In this document: positions 1 to 8,513 of the stretch, piece by piece
Position numbering within the stretch: the first letter of the stretch is position 1
How the letters are laid out: every line of letters begins with the position of its first letter
Source: Pseudomonas sp. 10-1B
GTDB lineage: Bacteria > Pseudomonadota > Gammaproteobacteria > Pseudomonadales > Pseudomonadaceae
DNA: 64,000 nt
Assembly (NCBI RefSeq): GCF_000935045.1
Contig: NZ_JYKS01000021.1
Span: 37,761 to 101,760 of the forward strand
Direction: 5' to 3'
Notes under the pieces: model-generated
Database searches by the model: none
What the model saw: only the letters and a program-made list of their open reading frames with translations
What the model was told of the DNA's origin: nothing
Position numbers and translations under genes: made by a program

Positions 1-1564
1 ACACACCTGGAGCGGCCTGTTGCTCGGCTGGTTACTCTATGCGGTGTTCCTCACCGGCACCTTGAGTTTTTTCCAGGAAGAGATCAGTTTCTGGATGAAG
101 CCGGAGCAACATGCCTCTCGTGCTGACAATGCCAGCGCCAGCCACGCCCTGGATCAACTCGCCCGGCGGGCCCCACAAGCGGCGCAGTGGAACATCACCC
201 TGCCCAGCGAGCGCAATACCGCCCTGCAGGTGCAGTGGTTCGAACAGGGAGAGCGCATCGGCAAAGGCGGTGGGCAACACCTGGCCCTGAACGCAACCAA
301 TGGAGAACCCATAGATGTGCGTGAAACGCGGGGTGGCGGCTTCCTCTACCGCTTCCACTTCGAACTCTATGGCCTACCGCGCGAGCTCGCGCGCTGGATC
401 GTAGGCGTCGCCACCATGGCCATGCTCGTGGCCATCATCAGTGGCGTGATCACCCACAAAAAAATCTTCAAGGACTTTTTCACCTTCCGCCCGCGCAAAG
501 GTCAACGCTCCTGGCTGGACGCCCATAACGCGACCGCCGTCCTGGCCCTGCCCTTCCATTTCATGATCACCTACAGCGGGTTGCTGCTGCTTATGTTCAT
601 GCTCATGCCTTGGGGGTTAGACAGCGCCTACCAAGGCAACCGACAAGGCTTCTTCAATGAGGCAGGAGGGCGTGGTGGGGGTGTGCCAGTCGAGCGCAAC
701 CACGAGCCAGTACAACCCGCGCAAATGACAGACATCGCCGGGCTGCTGGCTCAGGCACAACGGAACTGGCCGCAAGGCGCTGCCAGCATTCAGGTGATGT
801 CACCTGCCACCAACCAAGCCATAGTCGAAATACGCGAGCGCGGCGGCGATAGCCTGCTAGACCGGGGCCGGGGCGAGCGCCTGCGCTTTAACGCTATCAG
901 CGGCGAGCCGTTGCCCGGCCCGCCTGTTGTGACTGCGAATGCAGCCAACGCAACTTACAACGTGTTCACCAGCCTGCACATTCTGCGCTTTGCCGGCCCA
1001 CCCCTGCGCTGGTTCTTCTTCATCAGCGGCCTGCTGGGCACTGCAATGATCGCCACCGGCCTGGTGCTATGGGTAGTCAAACGCCTACCCGAGCGCCAGA
1101 AGCTCGGTCGCACTCCGCTTGGTCAGCGCCTGGTAGAGGCGCTCAATGTCGGCACCGTGGCGGGGTTGCCACTGGCCATCACCGGCTATTTCTGGGCCAA
1201 CCGACTCTTGCCTGCCGAGCTGGCGCAGCGCGCCGATTGGGAGATACGCAGTTTCTTCCTGATCTGGGCACTGTGTTTGTTGCATCCGCTGCTACGCACG
1301 CACAAACGCGCCTGGGTCGAACAGTTGCTGCTCGCCGCCTTGCTGTTTGCCGGCCTGCCCATGTTCAGCCTAAGCCTGCCCCATAGCGGCCTGACGACGA
1401 CCCTGGCCAACGCCAACTGGTTGCTGGCCGGCATGGACCTCACCCTGCTGACGACCGCCGCCCTATTCGGTTATGCCGCCTGGAAAGTCAATCGTCACCA
1501 ACCAGCCGGCAGCCGGCAACGCCAACCGCGACAGCTGCCCGCGAGCAAGGAGACGACGTCATGA
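1..1564 (+). CDS. PepSY-associated TM helix protein (5' end outside window)
   Basis: Membrane protein of the PepSY-TM family, the kind found beside TonB-dependent iron receptors and thought to assist siderophore handling or reduction at the inner membrane. The reading frame is open to the window edge (reads H-T-W-S-G-L-L-L before the TTG at 20), so the true start lies upstream and the protein is partial. Hydrophobic segments are visible near the N-terminus (GWLLYAVFLTGTLSFF), at about residues 126-145, 175-198 and 332-356, with more C-terminal ones; a periplasmic PepSY-like section lies between. It overlaps the next gene by 4 nt (ATGA), so the two are translationally coupled. The family call is good; the exact function is inferred. 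Confidence 0.85.
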   Translation, partial: HTWSGLLLGWLLYAVFLTGTLSFFQEEISFWMKPEQHASRADNASASHALDQLARRAPQAAQWNITLPSERNTALQVQWFEQGERIGKGGGQHLALNATNGEPIDVRETRGGGFLYRFHFELYGLPRELARWIVGVATMAMLVAIISGVITHKKIFKDFFTFRPRKGQRSWLDAHNATAVLALPFHFMITYSGLLLLMFMLMPWGLDSAYQGNRQGFFNEAGGRGGGVPVERNHEPVQPAQMTDIAGLLAQAQRNWPQGAASIQVMSPATNQAIVEIRERGGDSLLDRGRGERLRFNAISGEPLPGPPVVTANAANATYNVFTSLHILRFAGPPLRWFFFISGLLGTAMIATGLVLWVVKRLPERQKLGRTPLGQRLVEALNVGTVAGLPLAITGYFWANRLLPAELAQRADWEIRSFFLIWALCLLHPLLRTHKRAWVEQLLLAALLFAGLPMFSLSLPHSGLTTTLANANWLLAGMDLTLLTTAALFGYAAWKVNRHQPAGSRQRQPRQLPASKETTS

Positions 1565-1884
1565 TCGAGTTCAGCCTGGCCCTTTGCTTCAGCGGCTTCG
1601 GTGCCCTCTGCCTCGGGTTGGAGCGGCATCACGAGCAGGTCTTCGGACACAAGCCAGGAGCGCGCAAACGCCATCTGCTGCGCCTGCTCGGCTGGTTGCT
1701 GCTGGCTTGCGCCATCGCGCCCGCCGTCAACCGGCTCGGCCCGTCGATCGGCTTGGCGCTGTGGGTATCGGCCCTGAGCCTGGCAGCTGTTACGCAGATG
1801 CTGCTGCTGAGTTATCGACCGCGTGCGATTGCGCCCCTGAGCATCGTCGCGCCACTGCTGGCGTTACCCTTTTCATTACTGTGA
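1561..1884 (+). CDS. DUF3325 family small membrane protein
   Basis: A 107-residue protein with three or four hydrophobic helices (starts IEFSLALCFSGFGALCLGL; ends with a Pro/Leu-rich helix). This matches DUF3325, which accompanies PepSY-TM and DUF3649 proteins in Pseudomonas iron-uptake operons. Its ATG overlaps the stop of the PepSY gene, so it is the last gene of that operon in this window. No biochemical role is known for the family; an accessory role in siderophore uptake is inferred from context. Confidence 0.75.
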   Translation: MIEFSLALCFSGFGALCLGLERHHEQVFGHKPGARKRHLLRLLGWLLLACAIAPAVNRLGPSIGLALWVSALSLAAVTQMLLLSYRPRAIAPLSIVAPLLALPFSLL

Positions 1885-2047
1885 CGGAAAGCCACTATAA
1901 ACAAATGACCGAAAGGCTCTCCGGGGCGAGTGCTTGCCAAACCCCGAAGACGTCAGTCTGCGACTGGTACCGGGCAAACGCGTGCTTCCAGGATGCGAAC
2001 CATTGCCCCACCGGAGCTCGCAATGGGATGATTCGTAATTACATCGA

Positions 2048-2411
2048 ATGCTCATCCAAGGCCACGCCATCCCCCCAAGCTCCTCCTCGCCGAAGACAAC
2101 CCACGCCTGTGCCAAGACCTGGCCTGTCATTTCCAGCGCCGTGGCTTTCGCCGTGCATACCTGCGAAAACGGCAGCCAGGCCCTGGACGCGATACGCCAG
2201 GGCGGTTTCGACCTGATCCTGCTGGATATCATGTTGCCTGGTGTTGACGGCCTTCCTCTCCCAGAGCGTCCTGCACCGCGCCTATACCCGCCTGGACCGA
2301 GGCCCTGACGTGCACGTCTGCAACCTGCGCCGCAAACTTGCCGCCATCGGCGCCCAGCACCTGCAGATCCAGGCCGTGCGCGGGCAGGGTTACATTATGC
2401 CAGCACCTTAG
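2048..2411 (+). pseudogene. Collapsed OmpR-type response regulator
   Basis: Pieces of a two-component response regulator in different frames. At about 2080-2145 one frame reads LLLAEDNPRLCQDLACHFQR (start of a receiver domain). After a one-base shift near 2145 the next frame reads VHTCENGSQALDAIRQGG and LILLDIMLPGVDG, which holds the phospho-acceptor Asp. The sequence then jumps, in a third frame, to the end of a winged-helix DNA-binding domain (NLRRKLAAIGAQ, IQAVRGQGYIMP, stop at 2409-2411). The second half of the receiver and the first half of the effector domain are missing, so it cannot be functional. No partner kinase is in the window. Confidence 0.75.
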
Positions 2412-2452
2412 TTTGAGCCAATACTGTCGTAAAGCCGGAAGTGTCCAACCCT

Positions 2453-2521
2453 CATCACCGCGAACGCGAACTACGGCGCAAGGACAAGGGACTGGTTGAA
2501 ACAGCCGTCTACAGCAGATGA
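2453..2521 (+). pseudogene. Possible IS3-family OrfA remnant
   Basis: A short open stretch reads RERELRRKDKGLVETAV, which resembles the C-terminal helix of IS3-type OrfA transposases (ERELRRKDKALAEAAALL in many copies). It ends at a TGA and nothing else of the element is recognisable. The match is by eye over about 18 residues, so it could be chance. Confidence 0.4.
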
Positions 2522-2628
2522 GCTCAGCGGCAAGCGGGCTGAAGCTGCATTTTAGTGCGCTGGGCAAATCAGGCACACGCGCGAAGATCACCAGCTAAGA
2601 TGACGAAACGCCGTCCCCTTAAAAGCGA

Positions 2629-2658
2629 AACCCCGGGAGCAGCTTGCGCCGGTCCCGG
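2629..2658. repeat. Perfect 8-bp inverted repeat in the island's left flank
   Basis: CCCCGGGA and TCCCGGGG are separated by 14 nt. There is no T-run on either side, so it is not an obvious terminator. It could be a leftover of a mobile-element end. The surrounding 2522-2743 stretch shows no other gene or motif. Confidence 0.4.
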
Positions 2659-2743
2659 GGATCTGGATCTAGTGCTGGAGCGCTTGACCGAGGTCAGAGG
2701 GGCCTAACCAGCTGCTAGTGATTAAGGATCATTACCCGCTTCC

Positions 2744-2896
2744 ATGGCCGAGAGTCAAGCTCCAAACTATGCAGTCCAGCTGTATCTATATAACGCCCGC
2801 TTGGCAAAATCCATTCTATTTCCACTGCACATCATGGAAGTAACGCTGCGAAATGGTATTGACGCGGTTCTCAGCAGTGTTTTGCATCTCTGGTGA
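2744..2896 (+). pseudogene. Truncated Abi-like (abortive infection) gene
   Basis: A 50-codon frame from ATG 2744 to TGA 2894-2896. Its core reads LYLYNARLAKSILFPLHIME followed by VTLRNGID, the signature N-terminal region of Abi-like (AbiD/AbiF-type) proteins, whose consensus has Y-x-W/Y-N-x-x-L-S/A and P-L-H-x-x-E-V-x-L-R-N. Family members are several hundred residues, so this is only an N-terminal stub cut off just before the Wadjet operon. It indicates that an older defence gene occupied the site. Confidence 0.6.
2859..2887 (+). promoter_or_regulatory. Candidate sigma-70 promoter for jetABCD
   Basis: TTGACG, 17 nt, then TTGCAT, about 100 nt upstream of the jetA GTG and inside the Abi-like remnant. 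The -35 is good and the -10 is weak. It is the best candidate seen in the short gap before jetA; unproven. Confidence 0.3.
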
Positions 2897-2987
2897 CCGC
2901 CCCCCGAGGCTAGTAACGTGTTCCTTACCCTGGAGGGGGGCACTCGATGCCCAGCGAGCACTACTGACTCACACTTGGAGCACGAAA

Positions 2988-4448
2988 GTGAAAGCAGACA
3001 AAGTCATCGCGACCTATCGGCGCATGCGGGCGCAGCCGCTATGGCGACTGCTTGCCTCGAACACCGGGCCTACCGTCATCGGTCTGCTTCAGGTCCATCT
3101 TTACGAAAGTAAGCGAAGTCTTCCTGCCTCCATTTTTCACGAACGAATTGCCAGAGATCTGGAAGATCTACGCGCCCAAGGAGAAGACTTTCCCCAAACT
3201 GCACAAGCGTACGTCGCCAGCTGGCTCGCTGATGGGTACCTGGAGCGACGCTTCCCTGCCGGGGCTTTAGAGGAGGAATATGAACTCTCCACAGCCGCCG
3301 TCGAAGCAGTTAGATTTGTTTCTGGCCTGGAGCAGCCACACTCTGCCGCAACCGAAAGCCGCCTGGCGCTTGTTATCGAAGCACTAACCCAACTTGCCGC
3401 GGACACCGACACAGACAAATACCGTCGCATAGACCGGCTCATGATCGAGCAAGCCCGCATCGATAAGGAAATCGACGCCATCCAGAAGGGACAGATGCGC
3501 GTCCTGCCCCACACAGCGGCACTGGAACGCACGCGGGAAATCATCACGTTGGCAGATGATCTTGCAGGTGATTTCCGGCGCGTTCGCGATCAGTTCGACC
3601 AGCTCAACCGAGAGCTCCGTGAACGCATCATGGACAACGATGGCAATCGTGGGGATGTGCTGAATTCACTGTTCGCTGGAATCGACCTGATTTCAGAGAG
3701 CGATGCCGGAAGGACTTTCTCCGCTTTCTGGCGATTGCTTACGGACCCAGAACAGGCCGCCACGCTGGACCAGGCGCTTGATAGCGTCATGTCGAGGGAG
3801 TTCGTGGGGCAACTCGAAGCCAAGGAACGACGATTCCTTCTACGGCTGACGCGGACCCTTCTCGAGCAGGGTGGTATGGTTCACGAGGTACTCCAAACCT
3901 TCGCGCGTAGCCTGAAGCACTTCGTCCAGAGCCGTGAATACCTCGAACAACGCCGACTCAACCATCTTCTGAAAGACGCTCAACGAGCAGCACTTGCCCT
4001 GAAGAATGAAGTCAGGGCCACAGAAACCCTCCAGTACACGCTTGAGCTCACGAGCAGCCGTTTGCGCTCCTTGTCTCAATGGGTACTGTACGACCCCTCC
4101 CTACAAGCTTTGCCCGGCCAAATGGCAGAAGGGGACGCCCCGCCAATCGACCTGGAGTCCGTCAGCGAACTGGTCGCCCAGTCCGAGATCGACTTCAGAA
4201 CATTGAAGGCCAACGTGCTGGCAGTCCTGGAACAACGGTCCCAGGCATCCATCGCTGACGTGCTGGAGCAATTCCCCGCTGCACAGGGTCTGGGCAGCGT
4301 TGTCGGCCTGCTTGCATTGGGCAGTCGCCATGGTTTCAAAGCCGACCATAGCGAAACCGTAGGCTGGGTTGGAGGCGACGACGAGCGTCGTAGCGCCCGA
4401 ATTCCAAAGATCTTCTTTTTGAGGGAGCGGGCCAATGAACTGGTCTGA
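2988..4448 (+). CDS. jetA: Wadjet system protein JetA (DUF3375; kleisin/MksF-like)
   Basis: First gene of a Wadjet plasmid-defence operon. JetA is the kleisin-like subunit (MukF/MksF type) that bridges the SMC-like JetC heads. The 486-residue protein fits DUF3375: N-terminal helical region (YRRMRAQPLWRLLASNTGP), a Glu/Arg-rich helical stretch around residues 145-215, and a C-terminal winged-helix-like tail (GLLALGSRHGF, RIPKIFFLRERANEL). I place the start at GTG 2988 because GGAG lies 7 nt upstream and family homology begins there; the frame is open further upstream to 2853 but that part overlaps the Abi fragment. jetB begins 14 nt before the jetA stop. Base composition is less GC-rich than the flanks, consistent with acquisition. 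Confidence 0.9.
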   Translation: MKADKVIATYRRMRAQPLWRLLASNTGPTVIGLLQVHLYESKRSLPASIFHERIARDLEDLRAQGEDFPQTAQAYVASWLADGYLERRFPAGALEEEYELSTAAVEAVRFVSGLEQPHSAATESRLALVIEALTQLAADTDTDKYRRIDRLMIEQARIDKEIDAIQKGQMRVLPHTAALERTREIITLADDLAGDFRRVRDQFDQLNRELRERIMDNDGNRGDVLNSLFAGIDLISESDAGRTFSAFWRLLTDPEQAATLDQALDSVMSREFVGQLEAKERRFLLRLTRTLLEQGGMVHEVLQTFARSLKHFVQSREYLEQRRLNHLLKDAQRAALALKNEVRATETLQYTLELTSSRLRSLSQWVLYDPSLQALPGQMAEGDAPPIDLESVSELVAQSEIDFRTLKANVLAVLEQRSQASIADVLEQFPAAQGLGSVVGLLALGSRHGFKADHSETVGWVGGDDERRSARIPKIFFLRERANELV

Positions 4449-5142
4449 GAACAACGAAGCGATAATGCCAGCAGAAGCACAAACGCCTGATGCTGCGCAG
4501 ACACCTGCCAACACCCTTTTCACCGGTGACAGCGGCGAGTTGGTACTCGATACTCGGCGCGCCCTGGTGCAGCTACTGGCAGGGCCATCGCTGGACGGAC
4601 GTCGACATCCAAAACTGTGGCCGATAGTAGTGCGAGATGAAGCGGTAATACGTCGGCGTCTTGCCGAGCTGTTCCTCGAACTGGTCATCGACCGGGACGT
4701 ACAAGTTGCCTTCACCCGTCAAGCAGATACCGGCGACCTTGAGGTACCACTTCTGCTGCGCCGCGCGCAGTTGACCTTCATTGACTCCATTCTGCTGCTT
4801 CACCTTCGCCAGCGATTGACCCAGGCGGACTCGCAGGGCGACCGTGCCGTGGTATCGACTGACGAGATCATGGAGTTTCTGACCCTCTATGAGCGTGCCT
4901 CCAACACCGACCACGCAGGATTCGTGAAACGTGTTCACGCATCCATCGAGAAGATCAAGAAACACAGCATCCTCCAGAAAATTCGCTCGAGTGAAGACCG
5001 TTTCGAGATTTCGCCAACGATGAAGCTCCTCTTCTCTGCAGAAGAAATACAAGCCCTGACTCACTTGTATCAACGCATGGCCGGCAATGAGACGCCAGCG
5101 CAACTGGCCCAGACCGAGCCCGATGAGGAGGGAGACCAATGA
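4435..5142 (+). CDS. jetB: Wadjet system protein JetB (DUF4194; KITE/MksE-like)
   Basis: A 235-residue DUF4194 protein, the KITE (tandem winged-helix, MukE/MksE-like) subunit that binds the JetA kleisin in the Wadjet condensin. The features seen are the basic region RRRLAELFLELVIDRDVQVA, the central helical segment LLLHLRQRLTQADSQGD and the winged-helix-like ILQKIRSSEDRFEISPTMKL near residue 185. The ATG at 4435 overlaps the end of jetA by 14 nt with GAGGGAG upstream; its stop overlaps the jetC start as ATGA. The tight coupling implies stoichiometric production with JetA and JetC. Confidence 0.9.
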   Translation: MNWSENNEAIMPAEAQTPDAAQTPANTLFTGDSGELVLDTRRALVQLLAGPSLDGRRHPKLWPIVVRDEAVIRRRLAELFLELVIDRDVQVAFTRQADTGDLEVPLLLRRAQLTFIDSILLLHLRQRLTQADSQGDRAVVSTDEIMEFLTLYERASNTDHAGFVKRVHASIEKIKKHSILQKIRSSEDRFEISPTMKLLFSAEEIQALTHLYQRMAGNETPAQLAQTEPDEEGDQ

Positions 5143-8100
5143 TCTCGGACCCCCAAACCGCGTCCTTGTTCGCCCGGGAGCAATTCCGGATGACTCGCCT
5201 GCAGGTTTACAACTGGGGCACTTTTTCTGGCCTGCATGACATACCGATCAGCGAACGCGGCTTTCTGTTTGTAGGTCGGTCCGGAGCGGGGAAATCGACG
5301 CTTCTCGACGCTTTTTCGGCGTTGCTGGTACCTCCTCGCTGGATTGACTTCAACGCGGCCGCGCGCGAGGCTGACCGCAGTGGCCGTGACCGAAGCCTCG
5401 TCACCTACTTACGCGGCGCGTGGGCCGAACAGAAGGATGGAGAGTCGGGTGAAATCGCCACCCGCTACCTGCGCTCGGGGACAACGTGGTCTGCCCTGGC
5501 GCTGACCTACCAGAACGCACAGGGCCAGTCTGTGGTGCTGGTTCAGGTGTTCTGGCTTCGCGGCAATGCGAATGGAAACACCGACGTCAAACGCCACTAC
5601 CTTGTCCTGGAGCGGGCCTTTGACCTGCGCGAGCTGGAGGGTTTCGGTCAATCCAACTTCGACATCCGAAAGCTCAAGCAGTCTTTCTCCGAGGCGTTCA
5701 CCCGCGATGAGTTTCGTCCCTATTGCGAGCGATTCTGCCGCCTGCTCGGCATCGAGAGCGAAATGGCGTTGCGTTTGCTGCACAAAACCCAGTCGGCCAA
5801 GAATCTCGGCGACCTCAATACCTTCCTGCGCGACTTCATGCTCGACAAGCCCGAAACCTTCGAGGTGGCGGATCGCTTGGTCAGCGAATTTGGTGAACTC
5901 AATGCTGCCCACCAATCGGTAGTGACAGCTCGCGAGCAGGTTCAAACACTCGTGCCAGCCCGGGAGCAATATCAGCGCAGAGATTCGTTGATGCTGCAAT
6001 ACAATAAGCTGGATGAGCTTCGGCTGGGCGTTGATAGCTACCGCGAAGCCCGCCGTATTGAACTCCTCAAGCAGCATGTCGCATCCCTGGAGGTGCAAGC
6101 CAACGCCTCGGAAGGTGAAACAAGTCGACGTCAGAGCATTCTGGATAACCACACCATAACTTTGCGCGATCTGGAGCGACAGCACCGTGAAGCAGGCGGT
6201 GATCAGATCGAGCAATGGGAAACAGAGAAAGCAGGGCTGGAGAGCCTGCGCATGGATCGCCTGCGCAAACGCGGCCAGGCTGAAGATGCGTGCAAGAAGC
6301 TTGGCTGGAGCCTCCCGGATTCGCCTCAGAGCTTCGCTGAACTGCTAGGCAACGCGCGGCAGGAAGTCGAAAACTGGGAGCAGCGCAGCAACGAAAACCG
6401 CGAAGAACAGTTCCACTTGGCGGGTCAAAAGAGAGACGCTGAGACGGCATTTTCGCAAGCGGTTAAGGAGATACAGGCGCTTCAGCGCCAGCCATCGAAC
6501 ATTCCTGCCGATATGCTCGAAATGCGCCGAGACATCGCCGCAGCTATAGGGATATCAGAATCGGCTTTGCCTTTCGTCGGCGAACTCATTGAGGTGAAAC
6601 CTGACGAGGCCGACTGGCAAGGTGCCATCGAGCGAGTACTGCACGGATTTGCGCTCTCACTCTTGGTGGACGAACGTCAGTATTCGGCACTGGCCAATCA
6701 CATCAACAACACCCATCTTGGGCAACGTCTGGTGTACTACCGAACTGGTCGCCCGGAGACCTGGCAGACGAAGCCCATCGGCGCTAACTCGCTCGTCCTC
6801 AAGTTGAACGTCAAGGAGGGGACGTATATCGACTGGCTGCACGCCGAGCTACGGCAACGCTTCGATTACGCGTGCGTCGACTCCATTCAGTCGTTCAGGA
6901 GCGCTGATCGAGCCATCACCCGTGAGGGCCAAGTCAAGCACAGCAAAAACCGGCATGAGAAAGACGACCGGAGAAGTGTCGGTGACCGGCGAAACTGGGT
7001 GCTCGGGTTCGATAATCGCGAGAAACTTGCGCTCTTTCAAGCCCAGGCCCAGGCGCTGGCTGCCACGATTACACGCCTAGGAGGAGAAATCGAAACCCTT
7101 GCCGACCAAGACAAGAATCGTGCAACCCGAGCGATGCAGTGCCAGATCCTGGTGAATCTCCAGTGGCAGGAAATCGATGTAATCCCGTTGCTAGACCGCA
7201 TCGCCACCATCGAACAGCAGATCCGCGAAGCGCGAGAAGGAAATATAGCCTTACAGCAAATCAGTGAGCGGATCGACAAGCAAAATAGCCTGGTTAATCA
7301 AGCAGACAAGGACCTCCGAGAAGCCAAGGTTACGCATGACTCAATTCTCAAGCAGATAAACGACAGTACGCAGAAGCTGGAATCCCTCCTTCAAGATACT
7401 TCCAGAGTTCCATTGACTCCCCATCAGATGCAGGGGCTCGACGAACGCTTCAGCAAGCAGTCAGACGCGATCAGGCTCGAAAGCCTCGACAAGGCAGCAA
7501 CTGCTGTTGAGCGAGGGCTCAACACAGAAATCGGTGAGGTCAAAGATGAGATCGGCGATTGCGAGAAGAAAATAGAAGCACACTTTGCCGATTTCAAACG
7601 GCAGTGGCCAATGGATGCTGGCGACATGGACACGAGCCTCGCCAGCGCACCGGACTTTTTCGCCAAATTGGTACGACTGGAAACGGATGGCCTGCCTGCC
7701 TATGAGCAGCGATTCTTTGAACTGCTGCAGAACCAAAGCCACCAAAATCTGGCAGCACTCTCCACCTACCTGAACGATGCGCGTAAGGCCATCCTGGAAC
7801 GGATGGATCTGGTCAACGACAGTCTTGGCCAGGTGCCGTTCAACCAAAGCGCCAATCAACGTACCTACCTCCACATCGACGCCAGTGACCGGCAACTTGT
7901 TGATGTCAAGGCGTTCAAGCAGGAGATCCAGCAGGCACTCAGCCATGCATGGACGGAGGATCGCGAGTTTGCCGAAGCACGGTTCCTGGCCCTACGCCGA
8001 CTTGTTGATCGACTTGCCAGTCAGGCCCCCGAGCAGAAACGCTGGCGTGAGACTGTGCTCGACGTTCGACAGCATGTCGAGTTCATCGGACGGGAGATCG

Positions 8101-8513
8101 ATGAAGGCGGCGTTGAGGTGGAGATTTATCGCAGCGGGGCTGGTAAGTCTGGAGGCCAACGCCAGAAGCTAGCCACCACATGTTTGGCCGCAGCCCTTCG
8201 GTATCAACTGGGAGGGAATGACCACGGCGTACCGATGTATGCACCCGTCGTGCTTGATGAGGCATTCGACAAGGCTGACAACGAGTTCACCGCTTTGGCG
8301 ATGAACATCTTTACCAATTTCGGGTTTCAAATGGTAGTCGCTACGCCACTGAAGTCCGTCATGACCCTCGAACCATTCATCGGTGGCGCCTGCTTTGTAG
8401 ATATCAGTGACCGGCGAGTGTCAGGCTTGCTGCTGATCGAGTACGACGGTGACCGTCAGCGGTTGAAGCTGCCTGAGCACGCTCGAGAGGAGGCTAGCAT
8501 TGAAGCTTCCTGA
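5139..8513 (+). CDS. jetC: Wadjet system ATPase JetC (SbcC/MukB/SMC-like)
   Basis: The SMC-like motor, 1124 residues, expected to dimerise, hydrolyse ATP and extrude DNA loops so that small circular plasmids are recognised. The P-loop GRSGAGKST is at residues 46-54. Two long Gln/Glu/Arg-rich coiled-coil stretches (roughly 240-480 and 640-800) flank a central hinge-side region. The ABC signature SGAGKSGGQ is at 999-1007 and the Walker B PVVLDEAFDKAD has Asp1040 and the catalytic Glu1041. The protein is therefore complete at both ATPase halves. The ATG overlaps the jetB stop by 4 nt; the end overlaps jetD by 14 nt. Family members elsewhere are called JetC, EptC or MksB. The subtype (I is favoured, from the DUF3375/DUF4194/DUF3322 composition) is inferred. 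Confidence 0.93.
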   Translation: MISDPQTASLFAREQFRMTRLQVYNWGTFSGLHDIPISERGFLFVGRSGAGKSTLLDAFSALLVPPRWIDFNAAAREADRSGRDRSLVTYLRGAWAEQKDGESGEIATRYLRSGTTWSALALTYQNAQGQSVVLVQVFWLRGNANGNTDVKRHYLVLERAFDLRELEGFGQSNFDIRKLKQSFSEAFTRDEFRPYCERFCRLLGIESEMALRLLHKTQSAKNLGDLNTFLRDFMLDKPETFEVADRLVSEFGELNAAHQSVVTAREQVQTLVPAREQYQRRDSLMLQYNKLDELRLGVDSYREARRIELLKQHVASLEVQANASEGETSRRQSILDNHTITLRDLERQHREAGGDQIEQWETEKAGLESLRMDRLRKRGQAEDACKKLGWSLPDSPQSFAELLGNARQEVENWEQRSNENREEQFHLAGQKRDAETAFSQAVKEIQALQRQPSNIPADMLEMRRDIAAAIGISESALPFVGELIEVKPDEADWQGAIERVLHGFALSLLVDERQYSALANHINNTHLGQRLVYYRTGRPETWQTKPIGANSLVLKLNVKEGTYIDWLHAELRQRFDYACVDSIQSFRSADRAITREGQVKHSKNRHEKDDRRSVGDRRNWVLGFDNREKLALFQAQAQALAATITRLGGEIETLADQDKNRATRAMQCQILVNLQWQEIDVIPLLDRIATIEQQIREAREGNIALQQISERIDKQNSLVNQADKDLREAKVTHDSILKQINDSTQKLESLLQDTSRVPLTPHQMQGLDERFSKQSDAIRLESLDKAATAVERGLNTEIGEVKDEIGDCEKKIEAHFADFKRQWPMDAGDMDTSLASAPDFFAKLVRLETDGLPAYEQRFFELLQNQSHQNLAALSTYLNDARKAILERMDLVNDSLGQVPFNQSANQRTYLHIDASDRQLVDVKAFKQEIQQALSHAWTEDREFAEARFLALRRLVDRLASQAPEQKRWRETVLDVRQHVEFIGREIDEGGVEVEIYRSGAGKSGGQRQKLATTCLAAALRYQLGGNDHGVPMYAPVVLDEAFDKADNEFTALAMNIFTNFGFQMVVATPLKSVMTLEPFIGGACFVDISDRRVSGLLLIEYDGDRQRLKLPEHAREEASIEAS

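Noticed and set aside
1473..2216. A 247-codon plus-strand frame crossing the DUF3325 gene
   Set aside because: It overlaps two better-supported genes in another frame and continues into pseudogene debris.
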